Source: Hanleya hanleyi
Lineage: Eukaryota; Mollusca; Polyplacophora; Lepidopleurida; Hanleyidae
Assembly: GCA_036873755.1 (NCBI GenBank)
Contig: JAVTVY010020449.1
Span: 1-64,000 of the forward strand
DNA length: 64,000 bases
Direction: 5' to 3'
Shown: positions 35,831-44,758 of the stretch, piece by piece
How positions within the stretch are numbered: position 1 is the first letter of the stretch
Layout: every line of letters starts with the position of its first letter
The notes under the pieces: generated by a model
The model's input: the letters and a program-made list of their open reading frames with translations, nothing else
What the model was told of the DNA's origin: nothing
Database searches by the model: none
Position numbers and translations under genes: made by a program

Positions 35831-36307
35831 TTAAGTTAACCAGAGAAATGGAGCATGCACATTAAAACGAGAGGCCGTCCAGTCATAGACGAGTACATCA
35901 CGGTCTTCGGCTTGACAATAATCATCAAACATTTATACGATCGTTTGCATAGAATGTCCTCTACTCCGGCGAGTGAGATAAAACACACAGTACTGTCCGC
36001 AGACACTACTCAAGGGTCCTTGTAATCTTTGAGTATTCCAACGCCACACTGTAGTAGATAGGTCCATGAATTTCACCAAATCGGGATGCAGGGGTGCAAG
36101 TCCGTAGGAATCAAAGTATTCGCCTTGGCCTAGGGTGTCCACGTATACAGCCACCCAATGTTCACCGGGTCGAGACCCGGGGTCTGTATTCAGGATGTAG
36201 GCTGCTGGGGTGGTGGAGTGGGTGGGAAACACATTGCGTGGAAACACACCTCGAAAGGGTACTCGAGGATCTTGCTGGAGTATGGCCATCAGCTGCTCTG
36301 TATCCAT
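35831..36307 (-). pseudogene. Adenain-like cysteine protease (in-frame stop)
   Basis: Capsid-maturation protease of the adenovirus/Ulp1 type. From ATG at 36,307 the frame shows HWVAVYVD with the catalytic His, GEYFDSYG with the acidic residue, a WRWNTQRLQ block and VCGQYCVFYL with the catalytic Cys. A TAA at 35,933-35,935 ends the open frame after about 124 codons. The same frame stays open for another 33 codons of protein-like sequence to 35,831, so the stop probably truncates the C-terminus. It starts 4 bp beyond the capsid gene's stop on the same strand. The open frame extends upstream of 36,307 but overlaps the capsid end, so the internal ATG is preferred. Confidence 0.85.
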
Positions 36308-36311
36308 GACT

Positions 36312-37556
36312 CTAGCTGGCGTAGTCACACAGGACGTTTCTTTGCTGATCCACGCTGATGACGTTATCAAACTCGGCGTAGCAAATCACGTTAATGGTCT
36401 GGGCTAGAGCGACGGCGAAACGCAGTTCCAACCGTATGTTTCCTTTCTTGAGCAAGGCCAGTTGATGATCGTGTTCCAAGGTGGGGGTGAGGTCGAAGGC
36501 GAACAACGTGTACCCACGGTAAAAGTCTCGTCGAGTGATGGTATTTCCTTCGTCCTGGTTGTTTTGTGCTGTGGCTGTAAACAGGTTCAGGTAGCTCCGC
36601 ACATAGTTTTGGTTACCAAAATCCGGTTGTAATGGACGGGCTGGAATTTGATGGCCGGCCACGTGCAGTGCCAAAAAGTTGAGGTTGAAATGTTGAAAGT
36701 TGAACGGATTCTCATTCCACTGTCCATTGAAAGCGGTGTTGGTCACACACGCCAGGGTAAGACGTTTAGGGAGATCCCCTAGAAATAAATTTTCACGATT
36801 GGCCATCATCGTACCTGCTGGCACAGAGAACACCTTGGTCTGTACGCGTCGGATGGGGTACAGGGCTGGTTTTTTCGATAAGGCTTCCATGTGACTCAGC
36901 AACACCCCCTGTTGCAAATCCACCGTACGCACAAACAGGGCTGCATCTTCAATGACGACGTGGCATTGGGGACCACCCTTTACAGCGGCCATCAAGGCGA
37001 ACGTGGGTGTGGAACGGATCAACTTGATCTTGATGGATACACCGTTCATCATGTAGCGGTCTTGCAGGAACAGATCGGCGTGCAGTCGTCCCATCATATC
37101 GACGGACTTGCTATTGGCTGTCATGTTTTTGCGCGCGGTGAACCCATTATTGGCAGCCAATATGCTATTCATGGCTCCGGGTGTATCCTTGTAGTACAGC
37201 GAGGCTTGCAAGTGTGATTTTTTGGCATCTGCACCGTACGACAACAGCGTCTCCATGTAGGCTCGGTACGGGTACGTATTGGTGGACGTACTGATGAGTT
37301 TATCGTTCAGACCTATATCCACCTGTTGGAACAAGGAGTGCAGCCAAAGATTCACCGGGCCTACTACCGCATCGTCCGCGAGAGGCCCTGGACGAGGTAC
37401 ATGAACAACGACAACCTCGTCCACCAGTCCAACCGGAATTCGTCGACATCGGTGAAATTCCACCAGCGCGCTTTGTAGACCATCTGCACATCGATGTCGA
37501 CGATGACCAACAACAACAACACCGTTACCGGTTGGAACCTGGCCGCTACTTTTCAA
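36312..37556 (-). pseudogene. Polinton major capsid protein (N-terminus disrupted)
   Basis: About 400 residues of the protein family found beside Polinton and adintovirus polymerases and taken as the double-jelly-roll major capsid (hexon-like) protein. Marks are GPVNLWLHSLFQQVDIGLND (residues 66-85), the YPYRAYMETLLSYG block (95-108) and YYKDTPG (121-127). The open frame begins at a TTG right after a TGA and has no ATG before residue 101, and all three frames carry stops at about 37,535-37,560. The true start is therefore lost, mutated or on another exon. The last codons end 4 bp before the protease ATG. Assignment rests on recalled family patterns, not a structure comparison. Confidence 0.75.
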
Positions 37557-37622
37557 TCAGCAGTTTGGAGTAAACAGGCAAACTCTCCCTGAATAAAACA
37601 GGCTAAACAAATTGACCTCAAA

Positions 37623-37659
37623 GGCCCTTTTCAGGGCCACCCCAATCTACCGAAAGGGG
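37623..37659 (+). terminator. Histone-type stem-loop and downstream element, orphan
   Basis: Stem GGCCCT (37,623-37,628), loop TTTC, stem AGGGCC (37,633-37,638), then ACCCCA and a purine-rich CGAAAGGGG at 37,651-37,659. This is the layout of replication-dependent histone mRNA 3' ends (SLBP site plus U7-pairing element). It reads plus strand, yet no plus-strand gene lies directly upstream, so it probably marks the end of a deleted gene. Confidence 0.75.
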
Positions 37660-37773
37660 AACTTCTAACTTGGCACATTCAATTCAAATCAGGTCATACA
37701 TGGGTGAATCTCCTCTCCTCTATATTCTATGATTACCAATCTCCAACTCCAAAAAACAATCCCTGCCCCTCAA

Positions 37774-37925
37774 CGGGCCTTTTCAGGGCCAACCCCTTCG
37801 CCTTCCAACACACAGTTTTTTCTCAGTGTTTAGGGCCAACCCATACAAAAATTTTCAGGGCCAACCCTTTAGCCTTCCAAACACAAAATACCATTTTCAG
37901 TTTTCAGGGCCAACCCATGCAAAAA
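37774..37925 (+). repeat. Degenerate repeats of the stem-loop region
   Basis: TTTTCAGGGCCAACCC-type words recur near 37,780, 37,830, 37,854 and 37,905, the first with a nearly complete stem (GGGCCT-TTTC-AGGGCC, one mispair). They look like decayed duplications of the histone-type 3' end. Confidence 0.6.
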
Positions 37926-38245
37926 TGTCCCTCTCCCCCTCTATGATTTTACCAATCTCCCTCACCTCACCAAACAAAAAAATTTACACTCGGCTATACC
38001 CGGGACCCACGTCGGTAGTACTCAATCTCCTCACCCTCTCTCATTTACCCATCCCCCCACCACGAACAAAATTTTTACACTCGGCTATTTCCGGTATTAT
38101 TCGGTTACCGTATATTCATAATAAGACCTGGGCGCTGTTAGTAGGAAGTTTTCCATTGACTCAGTGTTATTTACCTATTGTTACCTAGGTGTGTGTGTGT
38201 GTGCATGTGCAGGAGTTGGTGTTATTTTGTGCTTTGAATTAGAAG

Positions 38246-38261
38246 CTTCCTCTTTCGAAAG
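38246..38261 (-). promoter_or_regulatory. Detached histone-type downstream element of RING gene 1
   Basis: On the minus strand this reads CTTTCGAAAGAGGAAG followed by CTTCTAA, matching the segment after the stem-loop of RING gene 2 (44,266-44,288). Its stem-loop partner is now 3.5 kb away at 41,810-41,830, separated by a LINE. Confidence 0.65.
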
Positions 38262-38398
38262 CTGGTATAGCTGGTACTCCAGCTGTTTTACTTTGTGTGT
38301 CCACAGACATAGCTTGCTAACTTTCATATTATTTGTTATGTACTACTCGCAATACACTGGGGACTTTCCTTTAACTTATATTCATATGTCTCTCATAA

Positions 38399-39403
38399 AT
38401 GGACCATAATAGTCTAACTGGGGGTGTTCCACTAGACTGTTCATCTCAATTGCCATTTTTTAACGTGTCTGACATTAGCTCATTATATGCCCAATCTGAA
38501 TCAGACAAAACGCCGTTTCCTGGCTATGAATATATGTGCTTCGACCCGCTTAACCTAAATGATCCAGATGACTCAACATACACAACGGACGATAACCAAA
38601 ACGAAATCTCTCATTGGCAAAACGTGCATTCCCCTGAATCAATTTATTACACAGAAGATTCTTTTGTAACACATTTACAAACCAAACATATCTCAAAGTC
38701 TGATTGTGTCTCACTGATACATTTCAATGCCAGAAGTCTCAAAAAACACTTTACAGACATAACTAGTTACCTTTCCAACTTGAAATTTGATTTTTCTGTT
38801 ATTGGTATTTCGGAAAGTTGGCTAGATCCTAACACATCTGAACTATTTGATATCCCTGGCTACCAACCTTTTACATCATCTAGAAACAAAAGAAAAGGTG
38901 GCGGTCTCATTTTGTACATACATACTGATATTACCAATTGCACCGTTCGTGAGGACCTGACCTATATTGACGAAAGCGGTGAATATGAATCGCTATTTGT
39001 TGATGTCATTGATTCTAAACCACATTCTATCGGAATTGTATACCGTCCACCTGGGAAAAGCGTTCAATATTTTAACGATAATCTATCGTCGATACTCAAA
39101 CACTTGAAGCCTGAAAAGTGTAAGTGCATTGTTATGGGCGATTTCAATATCGATCTATTCAAAACTGAACAACATGGGCCATCTAAAAAAATTCTCGAGA
39201 TTATGAAATCAAATTATTTTTTTCCCAAAATAACTAAACCCACTCGAGTTACATCGAAATCAGCCACCCTCATCGATAATGTCTTTCTTAATTTCCATGA
39301 AGATAGTTTGTCATCTGGCCTTCTTCTCACCGACATTACTGACCATTTTCCCATATTCCATATCACAAAATCCCAGCTAAAATTTGCATCTTACCTATCG
39401 TAA
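38399..39403 (+). CDS. LINE apurinic-type endonuclease domain
   Basis: 334 codons from an ATG, containing the exonuclease-endonuclease-phosphatase fold marks HFNARSLKKH, IGISESWLD (catalytic Glu), GGGLILYIH, YRPPGKS, MGDFNIDLF and ITDHFPIFH (catalytic Asp-His). The active-site residues are kept. The frame ends at a stop just before the RT region, which continues in another frame from about 39,384, implying a small indel. Confidence 0.85.
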   Translation: MDHNSLTGGVPLDCSSQLPFFNVSDISSLYAQSESDKTPFPGYEYMCFDPLNLNDPDDSTYTTDDNQNEISHWQNVHSPESIYYTEDSFVTHLQTKHISKSDCVSLIHFNARSLKKHFTDITSYLSNLKFDFSVIGISESWLDPNTSELFDIPGYQPFTSSRNKRKGGGLILYIHTDITNCTVREDLTYIDESGEYESLFVDVIDSKPHSIGIVYRPPGKSVQYFNDNLSSILKHLKPEKCKCIVMGDFNIDLFKTEQHGPSKKILEIMKSNYFFPKITKPTRVTSKSATLIDNVFLNFHEDSLSSGLLLTDITDHFPIFHITKSQLKFASYLS

Positions 39404-41527
39404 TACATCGTCTGATCAGAGAGCTCTATTTGCTGAAAAATTGGAAAATATTAACTGGAATGGAGTGATGGATGACCACACTGATGTGAACACATCGACA
39501 AACTTGTTTCTGGACGACTTTAATACTGTATACAATGAATGCTTCCCACTTGTCACAAAAACGTCAGAAAAAACAAAAATCACCAAACCCTGGATTACAT
39601 TTGCGTTACTTGCATCAATTAGAGAAAAAAACAGACTCTTTCGATTACACTTATCTGCTTCAAGTCCGACCACTTCCCGTGAATACAGACAATATAGAAA
39701 TAAACTCAATCATATATTAAAAATAGCCAAGAAACAATACTATGAAGATAAGTTTAATCTCTACAACCATGACATTAAAAATACTTGGAAAGTCTTGAAC
39801 CAACTGATGAACCGATCCAAAGTCAACTTTCTGCCAAAAACATTTAAAATTAACGGTCTGGATACAGACAACCCTTCCGTCATTTCCAATCACTTTAATG
39901 ATTACTTCAGTACAGTTGCCTCTAAACTCGCATCAAAGATTACTAATACCTCTGTTGATTATAAAGATTATCTAACTGATAATTTTGCACAAAACCTGGA
40001 CCTTAACCCTTGCACACCCAATGAAGTTATCGAAGTTGTCGCCGATCTGAAAAATAGTTCGGCTGGAATTGACGGCATACGAATATCACTAATAAAACCC
40101 ATTGCTCATTTGATAGCCTTTCCACTGTCTCACATTATAAATATATCATTTCAATTAGGCAAAGTTCCTGACGCAATGAAAATCGCTAGAATTACACCTA
40201 TCTATAAATCGGGAATGAAAGATATTGTTGATAATTATCGGCCAATATCCGTGCTCCCTTGTTTCAGTAAAATTGTTGAAAAAATTGTGGTAACAAGAAT
40301 GCTAACATTATATGTTCTCATCAATTTGGCTTCCGACCGAATCACTCTACATCGCATGCAGTTCTATCCTTATTTGACAAGTTAGTATCCGCTCGAGAAA
40401 ACAAACAGTACAGCATTACCACCTTTCTGGACCTTTCAAAAGCCTTTGACACGGTTAACCACAATATTCTCCTAAATAAATTAGATTACTATGGTTTCCG
40501 GGGCAAGTGTAATGATTGGTTTCAAAGTTATTTAACTTCACGATCCCAATGCGTTTCGTACAATGATACATTATCGTCGCTTAAATCTATCAGTTGTGGA
40601 GTTCCACAAGGCTCAATTTTAGGACCAATACTTTTCCTTTTGTATATAAATGATATTTCTTATGTTACCCAACTCCTTGATATTATACTTTTTGCAGATG
40701 ACACAAGTGTTACCCTGTCTGATAGCGACCCAAAACTACTAGTGGATATGATTGTTGAGGAATTGGAAAAATTACAAACTTGGTTCTCTTGTAACAAATT
40801 GTCACTAAATGTTTTGAAATCAAAATTTATGTTTATTAAGCCATCTAGACGCCGTGCATGCAATTTCAAACCTAAAGTATCTATATGTGGTACTGAACTC
40901 GAGCAAGTCTCCCATTTCAAATTTTTAGGGGTACATTTTAATGATCGTCTCAATTGGACAACACACATTGACGAAATACGAAAAAAGATTTCAAGAAATA
41001 TTGGCGTTATCAATCATATCAAATCTACTCTGAACAAAAAATCGCTCTATATACTATACTATTCCCTAATCTATCCATATCTATCATATTGCAACATTCT
41101 ATGGGGGAATACGTATCCAACTCATATCGAGCCCTTGAAACGATTACAAAAAAAGATTGTTCGTATAATCATGTCAGCCGACAAGCTAGCTCATACAGAT
41201 CTACTTTTTAAAGAGTTGAATATTTTACCAGTTGCCAGTTTAAACGATCATTTAATTTCGTTGCTCGTGCACAAGTTTTCATTTCATAATCACTTGTTAC
41301 CCATTTCACTTCGAGATTGCTTCATCAAGATATCAGCTATCCATTCCTATCCAACTCGACAGTCTACCATAAATATCTATCGTCCATTTTACTCATCGGA
41401 TCTTTCATACTATTCGGTTAAGATAAAGGGACCTCGGTTGTGGAACAGTTTGCCCCCTAAGTTAAAATCTACTCCATCCTTGTCACTGTTTAAATCGCAA
41501 TCGCAATCTTATTTTAACAATATTTAA
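39384..41527 (+). pseudogene. LINE reverse transcriptase (frameshifted)
   Basis: The first part (39,384-40,385) carries the linker and RT motifs 0-2 (SAGIDGIRISLIKP, ARITPIYKSG, NYRPISVLP). A frameshift near 40,310 moves the core to the frame that ends at 41,527, with FLDLSKAFDTVNH, CGVPQGSILGP and the catalytic FADDTS. The thumb follows (FKFLGVHFNDRLNW) with the C-terminal GPRLWNSLPPKLKS. CR1/L2-type assignment rests on these motifs and the tail. Confidence 0.85.
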
Positions 41528-41809
41528 GTCCCTAGTGTATTACATTATAATACCACACATAGTTTCATTTGATTATGGTAGATTTTCTGTGGACCACAAG
41601 GTTCTTGTTTTATTTATACAAATGGTATCAGCTGCCTGTCATTCCTACATGCATATTTATATTCATCAAAATCATGTATGCTTAATATTAATTTAATTAA
41701 TTTGGGATAGAACAAGCCCTTCGGGGTTTTATTCCCGCCAAATGCTTTATACTGATTTATACACAATGTTGCATCTGGTGAATAAAGTACTGATACTGAT
41801 ACTGAAGAT

Positions 41810-41833
41810 TGGGTGGCCCTGAAAAGGGACTTT
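41810..41833 (-). terminator. Histone-type stem-loop of RING gene 1
   Basis: On the minus strand: AAA, stem GTCCCT (41,830-41,825), loop TTTC, stem AGGGCC (41,820-41,815), then ACCCA. One pair of the six is mismatched. It lies about 90 bp past the RING 1 stop. The LINE begins about 5 bp further on, cutting it from its downstream element. Confidence 0.75.
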
Positions 41834-41921
41834 GAAAGATGTAAGGGGGTGGTTACATCGTTGGGAACAGGTCGGCTTGCCATCTCTGAGTACACACCGG
41901 GCATTTCAGCGCTATGAGTTT

Positions 41922-42587
41922 TCACACTATGGAGTTGTCAGCGCACGTAGGCTCTGGTATTCGGGCATGTCGGTGAATACAGGATATACACAAGGCTTGA
42001 TGGCCATATGGAAAAATGGCATATTTGGCAAAGTGACTAGAGCATTCGACGCAGCGTAAATACTGTGGTGCTTTCCATCTTGTGTTTGGCGCCAGTCTTC
42101 TTCTTATTGCGGTAGTGTAGTACTCCATCTCTTGCTGCTCTAAACTTGCCATTTCTTGTTGTTCTTTTTTTTCTCTTTCTGTTGCTTGGTCTTCTTCCAG
42201 TAATGGCGGCTGTAAAATAGCCATCTGTTCTTGTTCTTTTTTTCTCCTTTCTGTTTCTTTGTGTTGTTGGACATGTTGAGCTTGGGCTTGGGCTTGTTCT
42301 TCATGTTGTTTGTAGACATCTTGTAGCACTCGGTCAAACCGTTCGTATTGGAGTGCGGTGACATCCGCTGCCACTTGTGCTCCTTGGTCGTGTTCATTAT
42401 CGCCACCCTGTACCGGTTGGTCTTGTTCATCTATAAATTGGTCTTGTAATATATTATCCAGCCAATCTTCATCGTGTACCATATCGATGAAATTCTCCTC
42501 TACCGGTTGTAGTTCATTATCTATGATTAACTCTTGTAATAGGTTGTCAATCGCTCCATCAATATCCATGGTTTCAGCCATAGCCAT
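41922..42587 (-). CDS. Polinton RING-finger-like protein 1 (degenerate RING)
   Basis: 221 codons from ATG 42,587. An acidic N-terminus (residues 1-75) is followed by a long Gln/Glu/Lys-rich coiled coil (about 80-150) and a C-terminal RING-like part, RCVECSSHFAKYAIFPYGHQ then ALCISC. The third ligand position reads YGH instead of CGH, and the last CPxC pair is not intact, so zinc binding and E3 activity are doubtful. The layout mirrors RING protein 2, transcribed away from a shared palindromic promoter. The start lies about 37 bp after a TATA box. Its mRNA end has a histone-type stem-loop. Confidence 0.75.
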   Translation of the reverse strand: MAMAETMDIDGAIDNLLQELIIDNELQPVEENFIDMVHDEDWLDNILQDQFIDEQDQPVQGGDNEHDQGAQVAADVTALQYERFDRVLQDVYKQHEEQAQAQAQHVQQHKETERRKKEQEQMAILQPPLLEEDQATEREKKEQQEMASLEQQEMEYYTTAIRRRLAPNTRWKAPQYLRCVECSSHFAKYAIFPYGHQALCISCIHRHARIPEPTCADNSIV

Positions 42588-42623
42588 GATGTAGTTGTGA
42601 ATGAATGGCTAGATACTGCGCGC

Positions 42624-42631
42624 TTTTTATA
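42624..42631 (-). promoter_or_regulatory. TATA box of RING gene 1
   Basis: TATAAAAA on the minus strand, 37 bp before the ATG, implying a very short leader. Confidence 0.65.
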
Positions 42632-43478
42632 GTCGAACCGTAGAGCACGCGCATGAGCGCGCGGACGTCAGCGAAATCTCTCCATCAAAACCTTGTGCTG
42701 ACGCAGACCTGCAGAAATTTTGTGTTTCTTTCCCAATTTTGAACCGGTGTGATTTTGCAATAAATGCGAGTGGACGTATAAAATTTATTTCAACTTGAAC
42801 TAGGGGAACTAATCGTGTAGCGTTGAAAAATTCAGAAGGCTAGCGGCGGTTTACCTCCGTAAAAATACGTGATGTGTGTTCCTCACAGCCTTATAATGTG
42901 CCCCTGAAAATTGCAGCAGGTTATGGAAAGAAAAGTAGGAATTTTTATCGTATCACACGGGCTACGGTAACACAGCACTATACAGTCTGCAGGCAAATGT
43001 GAGTATAGCTATGCATGTCAATGGCTGTGTTACCGTAGCCCGCGTAATACGATAAAAATTTCTACTTTTCTTTCGATAAACCTGCTGCAATTTTCAGGGT
43101 GACATTATAAGGCTGTGAGGAACATACCTGACGTATTTTTACGGGGGTAAACCGATTTATTTCAAGTGTACCGGGTTTTCCATACCACCCTACCCATAAC
43201 CTTACGGGTGTAAAAATCGATAAAATCATTAAAAATAGTGAGTTACCCTGCCGCTAGCCTTCTGAATTTTTCAACGCTACACGATTAGTTCCCCTAGTTC
43301 AAGTTGAAATAAATTTTATACGTCCACTCGCATTTATTGCAAAATGACACCGGTTTAAAATTGGAAAAGAAACACAAAATTGTTGCAGGTCTGCGTCAGC
43401 ACAAGGTTTTGATGGAGAGATTTCGCTGACGTCCGCGCGTAACAATGGCGGCTAATGGCGGCTAATGGCCGCCTAGAC

Positions 43479-43486
43479 TATAAATA
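43479..43486 (+). promoter_or_regulatory. TATA box of RING gene 2
   Basis: TATAAATA on the plus strand, about 34 bp before the ATG at 43,520, mirroring the RING 1 promoter. Confidence 0.65.
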
Positions 43487-43519
43487 ACGCGCAGTATCTA
43501 GCCATTCATTCACAACTAC

Positions 43520-44227
43520 ATGATGACTACCAGACGGAGGTTATTCAACGCACAAGATCCTAGAGAACGTAGGAAGATGATTACCAGTGAAGAAGATGGC
43601 GATCATGTGACAATAATTACAAGCTTACAGCGGGTGCATGAACATCATATTGCCGATACGTTGAGACGGTGAAGTGAACAACAAGACCAAGAGGTCAGGG
43701 ACACTTTGGACGATGAGTATGTGACGGACGATGAAGAACTCTCCGATATAGAGTGGTTAAACAGTAGACCCCCAGCAAATACAGCGGCTACCCAAACGCC
43801 AACTACCACAACGCCGGCTACGGAAACAGGAATGACAACGCCAGCTACCACAACGCCAGCTACAACAACAACAGGAATGACAACACCACCCTCTTGGACC
43901 GAGATGGTCCGCCTGAACGAACAGATTGATCAAATGAACGAACACATTGATCATTTGGAAGAGGAGAAGTGTAAACTACGTAGAAATCTGACTAAGGAAG
44001 AGAATAAATCCACCTGTAGCGTGTGTAACAACGAGGAAACCATGTACGCCCTATTCCCGTGCGGTCACCTATGCCTATGTCAGGAATGCTGGGTATCCCT
44101 AACATGTATAGGGGGGACGTGCCACTGCAGTGAGACGGAGGAAGCGCATTTAAAGATAAAGTGTCCTGTGTGTAGGACGTGGGTGTCCGGGGTGAAGAAA
44201 ATTTACCGCTCGTTAAAAAAAGTGTGA
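43520..44227 (+). pseudogene. Polinton RING-finger protein 2 (one nonsense codon)
   Basis: The frame opens at ATG 43,520 (a second ATG follows directly), meets a TGA at 43,670-43,672 after 50 codons, then continues in the same frame to 44,227. After the stop come an acidic stretch, a Thr/Pro/Ala-rich repeat (ATTTPATTTT type), a coiled coil (EQIDQMNEHIDHLEEEK) and a complete C-terminal RING: CSVC, FPCGHLCLCQEC, then CPVCR. This is the C3HC4 type found in IAP-like and viral E3 ligases. The TGA follows CGG and could be a CGA decay. A histone-type stem-loop follows 14 bp after the stop. Confidence 0.85.
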
Positions 44228-44241
44228 TAACACTTTCTAAA

Positions 44242-44278
44242 GGCCCTTTTCAGGGCCACCCAATCTTTTCGAAAGAGG
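44242..44278 (+). terminator. Histone-type stem-loop and downstream element of RING gene 2
   Basis: Stem GGCCCT (44,242-44,247), loop TTTC (44,248-44,251), stem AGGGCC (44,252-44,257), ACCCA (44,258-44,262), then CGAAAGAGG at 44,270-44,278. The first five parts match the established SLBP-binding consensus (6-bp stem, 4-base TTTC loop, ACCCA). The last resembles the U7-pairing histone downstream element at its usual distance. No AATAAA follows on the plus strand nearby. Confidence 0.85.
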
Positions 44279-44364
44279 AAACTTCTAACTCAAAGCACAA
44301 AGAACACCAGCTCCCATCACCACACTCAATGAACACTAACACCCATTTTGAATTTTCTACTATT

Positions 44365-44370
44365 TTTATT
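44365..44370 (-). terminator. Poly(A) signal of the PC4/CARD transcript
   Basis: Minus-strand AATAAA about 330 bp past the PC4-like stop. This gene therefore seems to use conventional polyadenylation, unlike the neighbouring RING gene. Confidence 0.55.
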
Positions 44371-44380
44371 AACACAATAG

Positions 44381-44758
44381 AATGAACGTCTTCACCACAG
44401 TAGACTCTGGGTATTGAATTTTAATACAATTATACGCTATCAAGGCGCTTCAATGAACTTAGAATGAACGTAGAATGAACATAGAATATAGGAATACGAT
44501 AATGTCTGAATGTTCAATGCAACAAGACTTGAAATGTTCAATATTTATACAACAAGGCTAACACAGTAGAATGAACGTCTTCACCACAGTAGACTCTGGG
44601 TATTGAATTTTTTTAATACAATTATACGCTATCAAGGCGCTTCAATGAACGCAGAATGAACATAGAATGTAGGAATACGGTAATGTCTGAATGTTTTCAT
44701 TGCAACACAAGACTTGAAATGTTCAAATAGTTATGCAACAAGCCTTGTTTGAACTCAT
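44381..44758. repeat. Tandem duplication, 189-bp unit
   Basis: The block starting AATGAACGTCTTCACCAC at 44,381 is repeated from 44,570 with small differences (a longer T run and a few substitutions). The second copy covers the last codons of the PC4-like frame, so the duplication extended the 3' UTR of that gene. Confidence 0.85.

Larger units (their letters stand above)
38265..41805 (+). mobile_element. CR1-like LINE inserted in the Polinton
   Basis: The left limit is set where the RING 1 downstream element ends. The right limit follows an AATAAAGT plus ACTGAT repeat tail at about 41,780-41,804. It encodes an endonuclease and an RT, oriented plus, opposite to RING gene 1. ORF1 was not found, and the 5' UTR is short, so it may be slightly 5' truncated. 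Two or more frameshifts inactivate it. Confidence 0.82.
42588..43519. repeat. Large inverted repeat forming a bidirectional promoter
   Basis: Arms 42,588-42,976 and 43,024-43,519 are reverse complements over most of their length around a 47-bp spacer. The right arm has about 100 extra bases near 43,150-43,245 and two ATGGCGGC words near 43,446-43,470. Symmetry extends to the start codons: both genes begin just after CACAACTACAT. Each arm ends with a TATA box. It probably arose by inverted duplication of one promoter and could also act in replication. Confidence 0.9.

Noticed and set aside
36700..37217. Plus-strand open frames opposite the capsid gene
   Set aside because: Shadows of the minus-strand capsid frame; no independent domain.
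42960..43040. Palindrome centre as a telomere-like or viral hairpin origin
   Set aside because: The 47-bp spacer has no recognised origin motif; only the promoter role is supported by gene positions.
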